Positions 1 through 8,438 of a stretch of 64,000 nucleotides of DNA are shown here, piece by piece. A model generated the notes under the pieces. It was not told where the DNA came from and searched no databases. It worked only from the letters and a program-made list of their open reading frames with translations. The DNA is from Actinomycetota bacterium (GTDB lineage: Bacteria > Actinomycetota > Actinomycetes > S36-B12): assembly GCA_016717115.1 (NCBI GenBank), contig JADKGE010000002.1, forward strand, positions 372,001-436,000. Reading direction: 5' to 3'. A program made the position numbers and the translations under genes. Each line of letters starts with the position of its first letter. The stretch's first letter is position 1.

Positions 1-812
1 TCAGTCGAGACGACTACGCGAAGGCACGTTGCACCACTCTCCGCTTCACCAGCCTGCGGCCGGTCACGCACGGCGTGCGCAACCCGATCGCGGCGTGGAT
101 GGACGAACTGGGCCTGTTCGACAAGCGCAGCCACGAGAAGTTCGTTCCCGAGGCGGTCTTCTCCTTACCCAAGCGCCAGATTGCACTCTTCCTCAGGCAC
201 CTGTGGGCCACGGACGGTTCCATCCAGGTTCTGCGCAACGGCCGCGGCGGTCGCATCTACTACGCGACGACGAGTCGGCGTCTTGCCGACGATGTGGCAC
301 GACTCCTCCTTCGCTTCGGCCTGAATGCGCGGATCCGGGTGGCTCGCAAGAGCGGCTACCGCGACAGCTACCACGTCGACATCTCGGGTGCCGCGGACCA
401 GAAGGTCTTTCTCCGCAGGATCGGATCGCACGGAGAGCGCGGCCTGATGGGTGCTCGTCTCCTTGCGATTCTCGAGACGGTCAGCGAGAACACCAATCGC
501 GATACGGTCCCGCGTGAGATCTGGGATGACGTCCGCGAAGTTATCGCGAACAAGGGCATGACGCACCGTGAGTTCGCGGCTGCGATGGGCACGCAGTTCT
601 GCGGAAGCACCATGTGGAAGCACTCGCCCAGCCGTGAGCGACTGGCGAAGGTGGCACAGGTCCTGAACAACGCCGACCTGGAGATGATCGCGACCAACGA
701 TGTCTACTGGGACGAGATCGTCAGCGTCGAGAGTGTCGGCGAGCAGGAGGTCTTCGACGCCACAGTGCTGGGCCGGCACAACTTCGTCGCTGACGGCGTC
801 GTCGTGCACAAC
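1..812 (+). mobile_element. DnaB intein, C-terminal part (endonuclease and splicing blocks)
   Basis: Protein-splicing element inside dnaB. Visible are one LAGLIDADG-like motif, a DNA-binding-like segment, and the C-terminal Hint blocks with the terminal His-Asn pair followed by Ser as the first extein residue. All residues needed for C-terminal cleavage are present, so splicing looks competent on this side. The N-terminal half with the block A nucleophile lies outside the window. Confidence 0.88.
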
Positions 813-995
813 TCGCTCGAACAAGATGCGGACATGGTGGTCCTCCTGCACCGCGAGGACGCCTACGAGCGTGAGTCACCGCGCGCAGGAGAGGCCGACT
901 TCATCGTGGCCAAGCACCGCAACGGCCCGACGGCCACCGTGACGGTGGCCTTCCAGGGCCACTACTCCCGCTTCGTCGACATGGCGCAGGCGTAA
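1..995 (+). CDS. dnaB: Replicative DNA helicase DnaB, 3' part with intein C-terminal region
   Basis: The gene is cut by the left window edge; the frame is open from base 3. Most of the visible part is intein. A LAGLIDADG-like helix (LRHLWATDGSIQ) marks the homing endonuclease, a helix-turn-helix-like stretch follows (KGMTHREFAAAMG), and the splicing blocks F (VFDATVLGRHNF) and G (VVVHN) end at base 812. The C-extein of about 60 residues starts with Ser (SLEQDADMVVLLHRED) and ends with the conserved DnaB tail (KHRNGPTATVT...GHYSRF), which carries the last helicase motif. DnaB is the hexameric 5'-3' replication-fork helicase. The junction before SLEQDAD is the known intein site used, for example, by the Synechocystis DnaB intein. 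The protein ends at a TAA; the convergent neighbour ends 32 bases further on. Confidence 0.93.
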   Translation, partial: SRDDYAKARCTTLRFTSLRPVTHGVRNPIAAWMDELGLFDKRSHEKFVPEAVFSLPKRQIALFLRHLWATDGSIQVLRNGRGGRIYYATTSRRLADDVARLLLRFGLNARIRVARKSGYRDSYHVDISGAADQKVFLRRIGSHGERGLMGARLLAILETVSENTNRDTVPREIWDDVREVIANKGMTHREFAAAMGTQFCGSTMWKHSPSRERLAKVAQVLNNADLEMIATNDVYWDEIVSVESVGEQEVFDATVLGRHNFVADGVVVHNSLEQDADMVVLLHREDAYERESPRAGEADFIVAKHRNGPTATVTVAFQGHYSRFVDMAQA

Positions 996-1027
996 TGACG
1001 ACGTAGCGTCCTGCCTGAGCCGGTCGG

Positions 1028-2122
1028 TCACGGAGCCGAGGGAGAGATCGGCTCACCCAGCACGGCCGGTGTCTCGGCGGTGGGGCCATGCCCGCGGCGA
1101 GCCTCGAGGTGCGCGTACTCGATAGTGATCGCCGAGGCCAGCAGCACGAGCGCGGCGCCGATGAGCGTGTCCTGGGCCCGCTGCTCTCCGAGATTGGCCA
1201 CCTCGCTGCTGGACGAGGCCGTGAAGCAGATGATGCTCGGGGTGACCAAGGCCATGTAGAGCCAGTACTGCGGGCTGAGCTTGGCAGTGAGCGCGGCGAC
1301 GGCGAACACGAAGCCGATGCAGTAGAGGGCCACCATCGAGTCGACCTCGACGACGATCACGCCGACCACCACCATTCCCAGCAGGGTTCCGACCACCCGC
1401 TGGATCGTGCGTCGCACCGTGCCGACGTCGCCGACTTGAGCGAGCACGAGGATCGTGGCGATGAGCCAGGCACCTGCGTCCTGCTTGGGAGCGTTGAGCA
1501 TCCAGAAGGTCGCGCCGGTGGCCAGGAGCGTGATGGTGATCGCGTAGGGCCAGGCCTCACGCGGCGTCGCCGGCTTCGGAACCGCCATGCGGACCTTCCG
1601 GATCGCGAAGGGCAGCACGACGACCGGCAGGAGTCCCCCGACGAAGAAGCTGACCATCATCCACGTCAGGAACGTGCTGTCGGTGCGATCGACGACATGC
1701 TGCGGGCCCCAGAACGGCGGCGAGATGAGCATCCACGCCATGAATATCGGTACGAGCAGCGTCGCCCGGTTCAGGCCGAAGCGCGACATTCGCCCCACGG
1801 TCAGGCACATCAGAGCCATGAGCGCTGCACCGGCAATGGGCGTGCCACCCGAGACGATCGCGATCGGGACGATGATCGACATGATGACGACCGTGAAGAC
1901 GGCCACCTCGACGCCGCCCACCAGAAGGGCGGTGATGCCGGCGATGAAGGCGCCGGTCGCCCACGTCGTGGCCGGCTCCTTGGTGACGGCGAACAGCACG
2001 AGAGACGGCACGAGCCCGAGCAGCATGACGGCGGTCGCGATCGCCACCCTCCTGGTGAGCTTCGCGTACAACGGCTTGGGGGCCGTACTCGAGGCGGCAG
2101 CGGGGCTCGGCTGAGTCGTCAT
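1028..2122 (-). CDS. FUSC-like multi-pass membrane protein
   Basis: 364-residue integral membrane protein with about ten hydrophobic segments in two halves. The second half contains RRTIQRVVGTLLGMVV, which resembles the start of the FUSC / aromatic-acid exporter module, so export of small organic acids is possible but unproven. The start chosen is the ATG at 2122, which has GAAGGA eight bases upstream; an in-frame ATG 18 bases earlier has no ribosome binding site. The short C-terminal tail is hydrophilic (HLEARRGHGPTAETPAV). It is convergent with dnaB, and the secreted beta-propeller gene lies upstream on the same strand, 86 bases away, so the two may be co-transcribed. Identification rests on topology and one motif. 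Confidence 0.6.
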   Translation of the reverse strand: MTTQPSPAAASSTAPKPLYAKLTRRVAIATAVMLLGLVPSLVLFAVTKEPATTWATGAFIAGITALLVGGVEVAVFTVVIMSIIVPIAIVSGGTPIAGAALMALMCLTVGRMSRFGLNRATLLVPIFMAWMLISPPFWGPQHVVDRTDSTFLTWMMVSFFVGGLLPVVVLPFAIRKVRMAVPKPATPREAWPYAITITLLATGATFWMLNAPKQDAGAWLIATILVLAQVGDVGTVRRTIQRVVGTLLGMVVVGVIVVEVDSMVALYCIGFVFAVAALTAKLSPQYWLYMALVTPSIICFTASSSSEVANLGEQRAQDTLIGAALVLLASAITIEYAHLEARRGHGPTAETPAVLGEPISPSAP

Positions 2123-2208
2123 GGGCGAATCCTTCACCATCAGATGAGTCGAACCCTGTCTTTGGCCGGGCCGTCCCGTGCCCGCCGCCGGCCGGAAGTG
2201 GACCGCCG

Positions 2209-3369
2209 TCAGGACGCGGCCGCGGTGTCGACGACCGACAGGCCACCCGACGCCCAGTTCGGCACGTAGAGCCGATTCGCGGCGGCGTCCAGGACCGGTC
2301 TCCTCGGTCCCTCGCCGACAGTGACCGTCTGGACGAGCTTGTTGGCCGCGGTGTCGATCACGAACAGGCTCGTCCCGCTGCCCTCGTCGAACTCGGGCAC
2401 GTAGAGCCGCCGGCGTGCGGTGTCGAGCACGGGACCATCCGGTGCGTAGCCGGCCCGGATCTTGGCCTTCACCGTGTTGGTCCTCGTGTCGATGACAGCC
2501 ACATATCCGCGCTGCGTCCAACCGGTGGCATACAGGCGCTGTCGCGCGGAATCGATGACGGGGGGTCCGTCCTCGACGGACAGCGGGACGCGAATCGTGG
2601 CGACGATCCGGTTGGCTCGGGTGTCGATGACCGTCAGCCCGCTGGACCGAAGGCCGTACAACCGGCGGTGCGGAGCGTCGAGGGCGAGGAAGTCCACGAA
2701 CCTGGGGACCTTGATCGAGGCGACCTGCTTGCCTGCCCGGGTGTCGATGACCGCCACCGTGCTGGGGTCCGAGATCGGGACGTACAGGCGCGCTCGAGCC
2801 GCGTCGAGGACCGGATCTCCCGGCCCCACCCCGATCGTGAGGCTGGAGATCACCGTGTTGGTGCTCGTGTCGATCACCGAGAGGGTGCCCGGGCCGTTCT
2901 CCTCGTCGGTCTGGGTCACGAACAGCAGCCCCTTGGCGGCGTCTAGGACGGGCCTCCTCGGGTAGCCGGGCAGGGGGGTCGTGCCGACGATCGTGTTCGT
3001 CCCGGTGTCGATGACGGCCATCGCGCCGGGACCGAGCGTGGCCTCGCCGACGGCGACGAAGAGCCGGTTGCCGGGCGCGTCGAGGGTGAGGTAGATGGAC
3101 TCCTCCGGCACGTCGATCGTGCCGATGACGGCGTTCGACGTCGTGCTTACCACCGACACGCGGCCGGCGACGTAGTCAAGCGCGTAGAGCAGGCCCTTCG
3201 CGGCGTCGAGTGCCAGGTCGCCCGGCCGCTTACCGACGTCGATCGTCGCAACGACCGCCGCGGCCGCTGCCGAGGTCACGGGTTGCGCGGTGACGGGCTG
3301 GCCGGTCAGCAGTGTCGTGGCGGCCAGCGCACCGACGGTGAGCGTGGTCAGTCCGGTGAAGCGGCTCAT
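2209..3369 (-). CDS. Secreted seven-bladed YVTN-type beta-propeller protein
   Basis: 386 residues. An N-terminal signal peptide (MSRFTGLTTLTVGALAATTLL, Ala-rich cleavage region) is followed by seven repeats of about 45 residues with the pattern VIDT.TN.VV.TI.VG..P...LDAA.GRLYV, the YVTN/NHL-like propeller signature. The ring appears to close by pairing VVATIDVG at the start with LSVVDTAAAS at the end. Such proteins are surface or secreted binding scaffolds; no catalytic residues are recognisable and the ligand is unknown. The start at 3369 is preferred because the signal peptide begins there and GAAGGGGG precedes it; the open frame extends 33 codons further without signal character. Confidence 0.8.
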   Translation of the reverse strand: MSRFTGLTTLTVGALAATTLLTGQPVTAQPVTSAAAAAVVATIDVGKRPGDLALDAAKGLLYALDYVAGRVSVVSTTSNAVIGTIDVPEESIYLTLDAPGNRLFVAVGEATLGPGAMAVIDTGTNTIVGTTPLPGYPRRPVLDAAKGLLFVTQTDEENGPGTLSVIDTSTNTVISSLTIGVGPGDPVLDAARARLYVPISDPSTVAVIDTRAGKQVASIKVPRFVDFLALDAPHRRLYGLRSSGLTVIDTRANRIVATIRVPLSVEDGPPVIDSARQRLYATGWTQRGYVAVIDTRTNTVKAKIRAGYAPDGPVLDTARRRLYVPEFDEGSGTSLFVIDTAANKLVQTVTVGEGPRRPVLDAAANRLYVPNWASGGLSVVDTAAAS

Positions 3370-3459
3370 GGCCCATGCCCCCTTCGAGCCGGCGTCCGCG
3401 GCCCGTCTCCCCTTCGTAGTCCTCTGGCCGGAACGTGTCCTGTCGGAGACGATCGAGGC

Positions 3460-3465
3460 TATGTT
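3460..3465 (+). promoter_or_regulatory. -10 box TATGTT, leaderless promoter
   Basis: TATGTT followed by six bases and the ATG at 3472. The spacing puts the transcription start on or next to the start codon. No Shine-Dalgarno sequence is present. Confidence 0.5.
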
Positions 3466-3471
3466 CACGCC

Positions 3472-4040
3472 ATGAACGATCGTGAGATTCTCGACGTGGC
3501 CGGCCTGACTTCGCGTCCACCCTGGGTCGGGTGACGCCCGACCAGTGGTCGGCCCCGACCGGCAACGAGGGGCAGAGTGTGAGACAGCTCGTCGACCACG
3601 TGGTGGGCGGCAACCGGATGGCGACCGTCATCCTCGGCGGGGGATCCCGACGCGACGGCATCGACGCGTTCGCGCTCTCGGCCGCCGACGTCGACGTCGT
3701 GGCTGCCTTCGACGACAGCCACCGCGAACTGGTGGCTGCCTTCGCCGAGCCGGGGGCGCTGGAGCGCACCGTCGCCCATCCGGCGATGGACATGCCCGGG
3801 ACGCAGCTTCTGGGCTTCCGCATCACCGAGTACGGCCTGCACGGCTGGGACCTCGCCCGCGCCATCGGAACCGACGACACCATCGATCCGGTGGTGCTCG
3901 ATGCGCTGTGGAACCTCCTCCATCCCCTGGCGCCGATACTGGCGGCCACCGGGATGTTCGGGACCGGGGCTAGCGGCACGATCGCCGACGACGCGACCCT
4001 GCAGGACCGCGTGCTCGACCTGTCGGGCCGCCGGCCGTAG
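3472..4040 (+). pseudogene. TIGR03086-like DinB/mycothiol metal-binding protein, frameshifted
   Basis: From the ATG at 3472 the frame reads MNDREILDVAGL and then runs into a stop at 3534. One frame over, DFASTLGRVTPDQWSAPT continues into a 169-residue frame ending at 4040. Restoring one base near 3505-3508 (CTGACTTC to CTGGACTTC) joins the two into a protein with the normal family spacing from Met to the DQW motif. The rest shows family features: a first helix with LVDHVVGGN and a later YGLHGWDLARA metal-site motif. Family members are DinB-fold proteins, some mycothiol-dependent. The promoter and start codon at 3472 look intact. Translation could also begin at GTG 3531 and give a truncated protein. 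It is either a true frameshift or a sequencing error. Confidence 0.7.
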
Positions 4041-4128
4041 GTGCCGCGGGCACGGAGCACGTGAGCAACGCGGAGTGGTTCCGGGGTAAGGTCATCGTTT
4101 ACCACCCGCCTTTCTTTGGAGCCTTGCT

Positions 4129-4935
4129 GTGGGTCTCGGAACCACGATTCGCCTGTCCCGCCTGTTCGCCAATCCGTCCGGAAACCTCTTCGGGGTGGCC
4201 GTCGACCACTTCGTCGGGTACGGCGACGCGCCGTCCATGGGCCTGCACGACCTGCCTAGCGCCATCGCCCGCTCGATGGAGGGCACGCCCGACACGGTCA
4301 CGATGACCGCCGGAACCGCGAAGCACTGCTGGGCGCCGTATGCGGGCAAGGCGGCCCTGATCGTCGAGGCCGCGTCCTTCACGCCGGATGATCGCGTGTC
4401 CCAGCTCCTGTCCACTCCTGCTGACGCGGTCCGGCTGGGGGCCGATGCCCTTGCCGTCGCGATCCCGGTGCGCGGCAAGACCGAAGGCAAGTACCTGCAG
4501 TGGCTGTCCGACTCGGTTCGCGACGCCGCTCCGTACGAACTGCCGATCGTGGCGCACATCTACCCCCGCGACTACTCCGACGGCGGCAAGATCGTGTTCA
4601 ACCCGGAGCAGATCGCCTGGGCCGTGCGGTGCGGAATCGAGACGGGCGTCGACGTGATCAAGGTCGGCTACCCGGGCGACCCGGCATCGATGGCCGAGAT
4701 CATCGCCTCGTGCCCCACGCCCATCGTGATCGCCGGCGGACCGAAGGCGGAGACCCTCCGCGACGCTCTGGCCATGACGAGAGAGGCGATGGACGCAGGT
4801 GCGCGCGGCGCTGTCGTGGGCCGGAACATCTGGGGCTCGCCCGACCTCGAGGGCGCCGCTCGCGCCTATCGGGCCGTTATCCACGACGGGGCCAGTGCCG
4901 ACGAGGCCATCGCCCTGGCCGTCGACCAGGCCTAG
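4129..4935 (+). CDS. DhnA/LacD-type class I aldolase
   Basis: 268-residue TIM-barrel aldolase of the DhnA/FbaB/LsrF group (COG1830). The N-terminal FGVAVDHFVG segment is the family's A/D-H motif, VDVIKVGYPGD holds the likely Schiff-base lysine, and GGPKAE plus GARGAVVGRNIWG form the phosphate-binding end of the barrel. It should cleave or condense a phosphorylated ketose-like substrate. The start is GTG with GGAG eight bases upstream. A PfkB-type kinase follows 18 bases later, so the pair would phosphorylate a sugar and split it. The substrate cannot be read from sequence. A second member of the same family lies at 13494-14333 beside another sugar kinase. Confidence 0.82.
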   Translation: MGLGTTIRLSRLFANPSGNLFGVAVDHFVGYGDAPSMGLHDLPSAIARSMEGTPDTVTMTAGTAKHCWAPYAGKAALIVEAASFTPDDRVSQLLSTPADAVRLGADALAVAIPVRGKTEGKYLQWLSDSVRDAAPYELPIVAHIYPRDYSDGGKIVFNPEQIAWAVRCGIETGVDVIKVGYPGDPASMAEIIASCPTPIVIAGGPKAETLRDALAMTREAMDAGARGAVVGRNIWGSPDLEGAARAYRAVIHDGASADEAIALAVDQA

Positions 4936-4953
4936 GCAAGGCACGACTCCGCG

Positions 4954-5859
4954 ATGATCCTCGGCCTGGGCTGCATCGCTCACGACCAGGTGCTGATCAC
5001 CAGCGCGCTGTGGGAGGACGGCAAGGGCCGCATCCTTCGCACCGAGTCGCGCTTCGGTGGCAACGTGCGCACCGCACTGGCGGCCGGGGCCGGCCTCGGC
5101 GAGCGGGTCGAGTACCTGGCGACCGTGGGCGCGGACGAGCAGTGGGACGCGGCGCTCGCCGACCTCGCGGAGCACGGCGTCGGCACCGAGTTCACCGTCC
5201 GTGCCCCCGGCGTCAGGCCCGTGATGTCCACGATCGTGGTGACGCGCGACGGTGACCGGTTCATCGCCTACGACGACTCGGGGCTGTTCGACACGCCGCT
5301 GCCGGATCGCGCCCTCGTCGAGCGAGCGCTCGCCCGGGCCTCCGTGCTCATCGTCGACTCGAGCACGGCGCCACCGGGAAGCGCGGGGGTGATCGCCATG
5401 GCGATCGAGCGGGGGATACCCGTCGTGCTCGATGCCGAGCGCGAGGTTCCTGGCAGCACCGTCGTCGAGGACATGATCGCCATCGCCGATCACCCCATCC
5501 TCCCGATGAACTTCGCCCGCCACGTCACCGGCGCCCAGCAGGCGCGCGACATCATCGAGGCGTTGTGGTCCGGCAGCCGCAGCGCGGTCGTGCTCACCGA
5601 CGGTGCCAACGGTGCGCTCGTCCGTGGTCCCGGTGACGAGCAGCCCTTCGAGGTGCCGGCCTTCGCCGTCGCGGCGGTCGACACGGTGGGGTGCGGGGAC
5701 GCCTTCCACGGCGCGTACGCCGTGGGCCTGGCGCGCGGACTGGCCCTCGTCGACCGCGTACGCCTGGCCAACGCGGCCGCCGCGGTGGTCGCCGCGACGC
5801 CGGCGGGCCAGCGTCGGACGCCGACGATGGCAGCCGTGACGGCCCTCATGAGCCCCTAG
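4954..5859 (+). CDS. PfkB-family carbohydrate kinase
   Basis: 301 residues, ribokinase/PfkB fold. Seen are an N-terminal GLGCIAHDQV strand, the glycine-rich FGGNVRTALAAG substrate-binding segment and the C-terminal PfkB signature DTVGCGDAFHGAYA with the catalytic Asp. LTDGANGALVRG forms the ATP-site strand. It transfers phosphate from ATP to a sugar hydroxyl. It follows the class I aldolase by 18 bases with no terminator, so the two form an operon. Sugar specificity is not evident. Confidence 0.85.
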   Translation: MILGLGCIAHDQVLITSALWEDGKGRILRTESRFGGNVRTALAAGAGLGERVEYLATVGADEQWDAALADLAEHGVGTEFTVRAPGVRPVMSTIVVTRDGDRFIAYDDSGLFDTPLPDRALVERALARASVLIVDSSTAPPGSAGVIAMAIERGIPVVLDAEREVPGSTVVEDMIAIADHPILPMNFARHVTGAQQARDIIEALWSGSRSAVVLTDGANGALVRGPGDEQPFEVPAFAVAAVDTVGCGDAFHGAYAVGLARGLALVDRVRLANAAAAVVAATPAGQRRTPTMAAVTALMSP

Positions 5860-5915
5860 TCGGGGGGAGCCAGTGCGCGGCGTTCTCCAGCGAACGTGAC
5901 AGGGGTTTCCGAGCG

Positions 5916-5921
5916 TAATCT
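5916..5921 (+). promoter_or_regulatory. -10 box TAATCT, leaderless promoter
   Basis: TAATCT followed by seven bases and the ATG at 5929 of the exporter ATPase. The only Shine-Dalgarno-like GAGG lies too close to the ATG, which favours leaderless initiation. Confidence 0.5.
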
Positions 5922-5928
5922 GAGGCGT

Positions 5929-6819
5929 ATGAGCGCAGCGATCGAGACGGTCGACCTGGTCAAGACCTTCGGGCATACCAAGGCTCTCGACGGCCTGAGC
6001 CTGACGGTCAAAGAGGGCGAAGTGCATGGCTTCCTCGGTCCGAACGGCGCCGGCAAGACCACCACCCTGCGGTGCCTCCTGGGACTGCTGAGGGCCGACT
6101 CGGGCAGCGCGACCGTGCTGGGCAGGGATACGTGGCGTGACGCGGTCGAGCTGCACAGGCATCTGGCCTACGTGCCGGGCGATGTGTCCCTGTGGCCGAA
6201 CCTCACCGGCGGCGAGGTCATCGACCTGCTCGGTCGGTTGCGGGGCGGGCTCAACGGCCAGCGTCGGGCGGAGCTCATCGAGATCTTCGACCTCGACCCG
6301 ACGAAGAAGTCCCGCGCCTACTCGAAGGGCAACAAGCAGAAAGTGGCCCTCATCGCCGCCCTGGCCTCCGATGTGGAACTGCTGCTTCTCGACGAGCCGA
6401 CCGCCGGCCTGGACCCCCTGATGGAGTCCATGTTCCGCACCCTCATCCTCGAGTGGCGAGGTGAGGGCCGCAGCGTGCTGCTGAGCAGCCACATCCTGAG
6501 CGAGGCCGAGGCCCTTTCCGACCGCCTGAGCATCATCCGCGAGGGCCGAATCGTCGAGACCGGCACCCTGGAGCAGATGCGGCACCTGCGTCGCACGTCC
6601 GTCACGGCCCATCTGCGCGCCACCCCAGTGGGAATCGACGCGCTCACCGGGGTGCACGAGGTGGTCGTCGAGGGCACCCACCTCACCTGCCAGGTCGACG
6701 CCGAGGCACTCGACGGGTTGCTGCCGCTGCTGTCGACGTTCGGCATCGAGGCCATCGTCACCCAGCCACCGTCGCTCGAACAGCTCTTCCTTCAGCACTA
6801 CGGCCAAGCGTCGACATGA
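5929..6819 (+). CDS. ABC exporter ATP-binding protein
   Basis: 296-residue nucleotide-binding subunit. Walker A is GPNGAGKTTT, the Q-loop region reads YVPGDVSLWPNLTG, and Walker B is LLLLDEPTAGLDP; the signature region is the unusual YSKGNKQKVAL rather than LSGGQ. The C-terminal extension (after about residue 215) is typical of drug and antibiotic export ATPases. The stop overlaps the ATG of the permease gene by four bases (ATGA), so the two are translationally coupled. The start at 5929 is taken from the preceding -10 box; the open frame extends 11 codons further upstream. Confidence 0.88.
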   Translation: MSAAIETVDLVKTFGHTKALDGLSLTVKEGEVHGFLGPNGAGKTTTLRCLLGLLRADSGSATVLGRDTWRDAVELHRHLAYVPGDVSLWPNLTGGEVIDLLGRLRGGLNGQRRAELIEIFDLDPTKKSRAYSKGNKQKVALIAALASDVELLLLDEPTAGLDPLMESMFRTLILEWRGEGRSVLLSSHILSEAEALSDRLSIIREGRIVETGTLEQMRHLRRTSVTAHLRATPVGIDALTGVHEVVVEGTHLTCQVDAEALDGLLPLLSTFGIEAIVTQPPSLEQLFLQHYGQAST

Positions 6820-8420
6820 ACCGCTTCGCCGGCACGCTCACGCTGACCCGGTTCGCGCTGCGGCGGGATCGCGTCCTTCTGCCCGTGTGGATCGTCATCT
6901 TCCCCCTGCTCACGGTGTCGTCCGCGTCGGCCACCGTGGCGCTGTATCCCGACGAGGCATCGCGCATCATCGCGGCCTCGGCCATCAACGACGTGCCGGT
7001 GGCCATCGCCATGTACGGCCGCATCTGGGACCCGACGTCGCTCGGCGCCCTCTCGCTGCTGAAGCTCGCCGCCATGGGCGGGGTGATGATCGGGATCCTC
7101 GCGATCATGCTCGTCACGCGGCACGCCCGCGCGGAGGAGGAGAAGGGCCGGACCGAGCTGATCGGTTCGGCGGTGGTCGGGAGGTGGGCCGGACTGTCCG
7201 CGGCCGTGATCGTGACGTGCACGGCGATGGTGGCCATCGGCGCGCTGTCGGCGGTCGGCCTGACCGCGGTCGGGCTGCCGGCCGCCGGTTCATGGGCCTT
7301 CGGCCTGGCGTGGGCGACGACGGGGATGGCGTTCGCCGCGATCGCCGCAATCACCAATCAGCTCACGGTCTCGGCTCGGGCAGCGAACGCGATGGCGATG
7401 ATCATCCTGGCCGTCGCGTACCTGCTGCGGGCCGTGGGCGACATCAGCAGCGACGAGTCGTCCCCCTCCGTCCTGTCGTGGTTCTCCCCGATCGGCTGGG
7501 GCCAGCAGGTTCGCCCCTACGCCGGAGATCGCTTCGCTGTCCTGTTCCTCCCCCTCGTCTTCACCGCCGTTGCCCTGTGGGCCGCCTTCCTGCTCGAGTC
7601 GCGCCGCGACCTCGGCGGCGGGCTGCTCCCCGACCGCGCCGGGCGCGGGACCGCGGCACCTTCGCTGGCCAGCCCGCTCGCCCTCGCCTGGCGTCTGCAG
7701 TACCCGATGCTGGTCGGCTGGCTGGCGGCCTACGTCATCCTGAGCGGCATCGTCGGCAGCATCGTCAACGACTTGAGTGGAATGCTCGACACGCCCGAAG
7801 CGAGGCGGATGGTCGCGGCGCTCGGTGGAACGGACGTCATGCTGGACGCGTTCACGGCGATGGAGTTCGCCATGATCGCCTTCGTCACGGCGGCCTACGG
7901 CATCGTGGCGGCCCGGCGGCTGGCCACGGAGGAGTCGGACGGCCACGCGGAGCCGGTACTCGCGACGAGCGTGTCCCGTACCAGCTATCTGGTGAGCCAT
8001 CTGCTGGTCGCGCTGGTCGGTACGGCCCTGCTGGCGCTCGCACAGGGGGCGTCCTTCGGCCTCGCGACCGCGGCGCAGACCGGCAGCATGGATCGGGTTG
8101 GCGCGACGGTCGCCGCCTCCCTCTCCTACCTACCGGCTATCTGGCTGATGACGGGCCTCGTCATCCTGCTGTTCGGCTTCGTCCCCCGCCTGACGTTCCT
8201 CGCGTGGGTGCTGCTCGTCGGCTTCTTCCTGGTGGCGGAGATCGGTGCGCTGCTGGAGTGGCCGCAGTGGGTGATGGACACGTCGCCGTTCGCGCACATG
8301 CCGAAACTGCCCGCTGCCGAGATGGCCTGGACTCCCCTGGTGGTCCTGACGATCCTGAGCGCGGCCCTGATGGCGGTGGGCGCATGGCGATTCCGGCAGC
8401 GTGACCTCGACACGCCGTAG
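6816..8420 (+). CDS. ABC exporter permease, polyketide-antibiotic type
   Basis: 534-residue permease with about twelve membrane segments in two similar halves, the layout of the tetronasin-type antibiotic exporter permeases. Charged motifs such as RHARAEEEKGRTELIGS (after the second membrane helix) and RRLATEESDGHAEPVLAT (second half) are the repeated E-E-x-G-R/A cytoplasmic elements of this family. With the upstream ATPase it should form an ABC-2 exporter for a hydrophobic compound, probably in self-protection or drug resistance. No biosynthetic genes are nearby, so the natural substrate is unknown. Confidence 0.85.
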   Translation: MNRFAGTLTLTRFALRRDRVLLPVWIVIFPLLTVSSASATVALYPDEASRIIAASAINDVPVAIAMYGRIWDPTSLGALSLLKLAAMGGVMIGILAIMLVTRHARAEEEKGRTELIGSAVVGRWAGLSAAVIVTCTAMVAIGALSAVGLTAVGLPAAGSWAFGLAWATTGMAFAAIAAITNQLTVSARAANAMAMIILAVAYLLRAVGDISSDESSPSVLSWFSPIGWGQQVRPYAGDRFAVLFLPLVFTAVALWAAFLLESRRDLGGGLLPDRAGRGTAAPSLASPLALAWRLQYPMLVGWLAAYVILSGIVGSIVNDLSGMLDTPEARRMVAALGGTDVMLDAFTAMEFAMIAFVTAAYGIVAARRLATEESDGHAEPVLATSVSRTSYLVSHLLVALVGTALLALAQGASFGLATAAQTGSMDRVGATVAASLSYLPAIWLMTGLVILLFGFVPRLTFLAWVLLVGFFLVAEIGALLEWPQWVMDTSPFAHMPKLPAAEMAWTPLVVLTILSAALMAVGAWRFRQRDLDTP

Positions 8421-8438
8421 CGCCGGCGTCCCTATCCG

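Noticed and set aside
4099..6807. A 902-codon open frame on the minus strand opposite the aldolase, kinase and ABC genes
   Set aside because: It lies antisense to three recognisable genes, its protein is low-complexity His/Arg/Gly/Asp-rich with no family motif, and long shadow frames are usual in GC-rich DNA.
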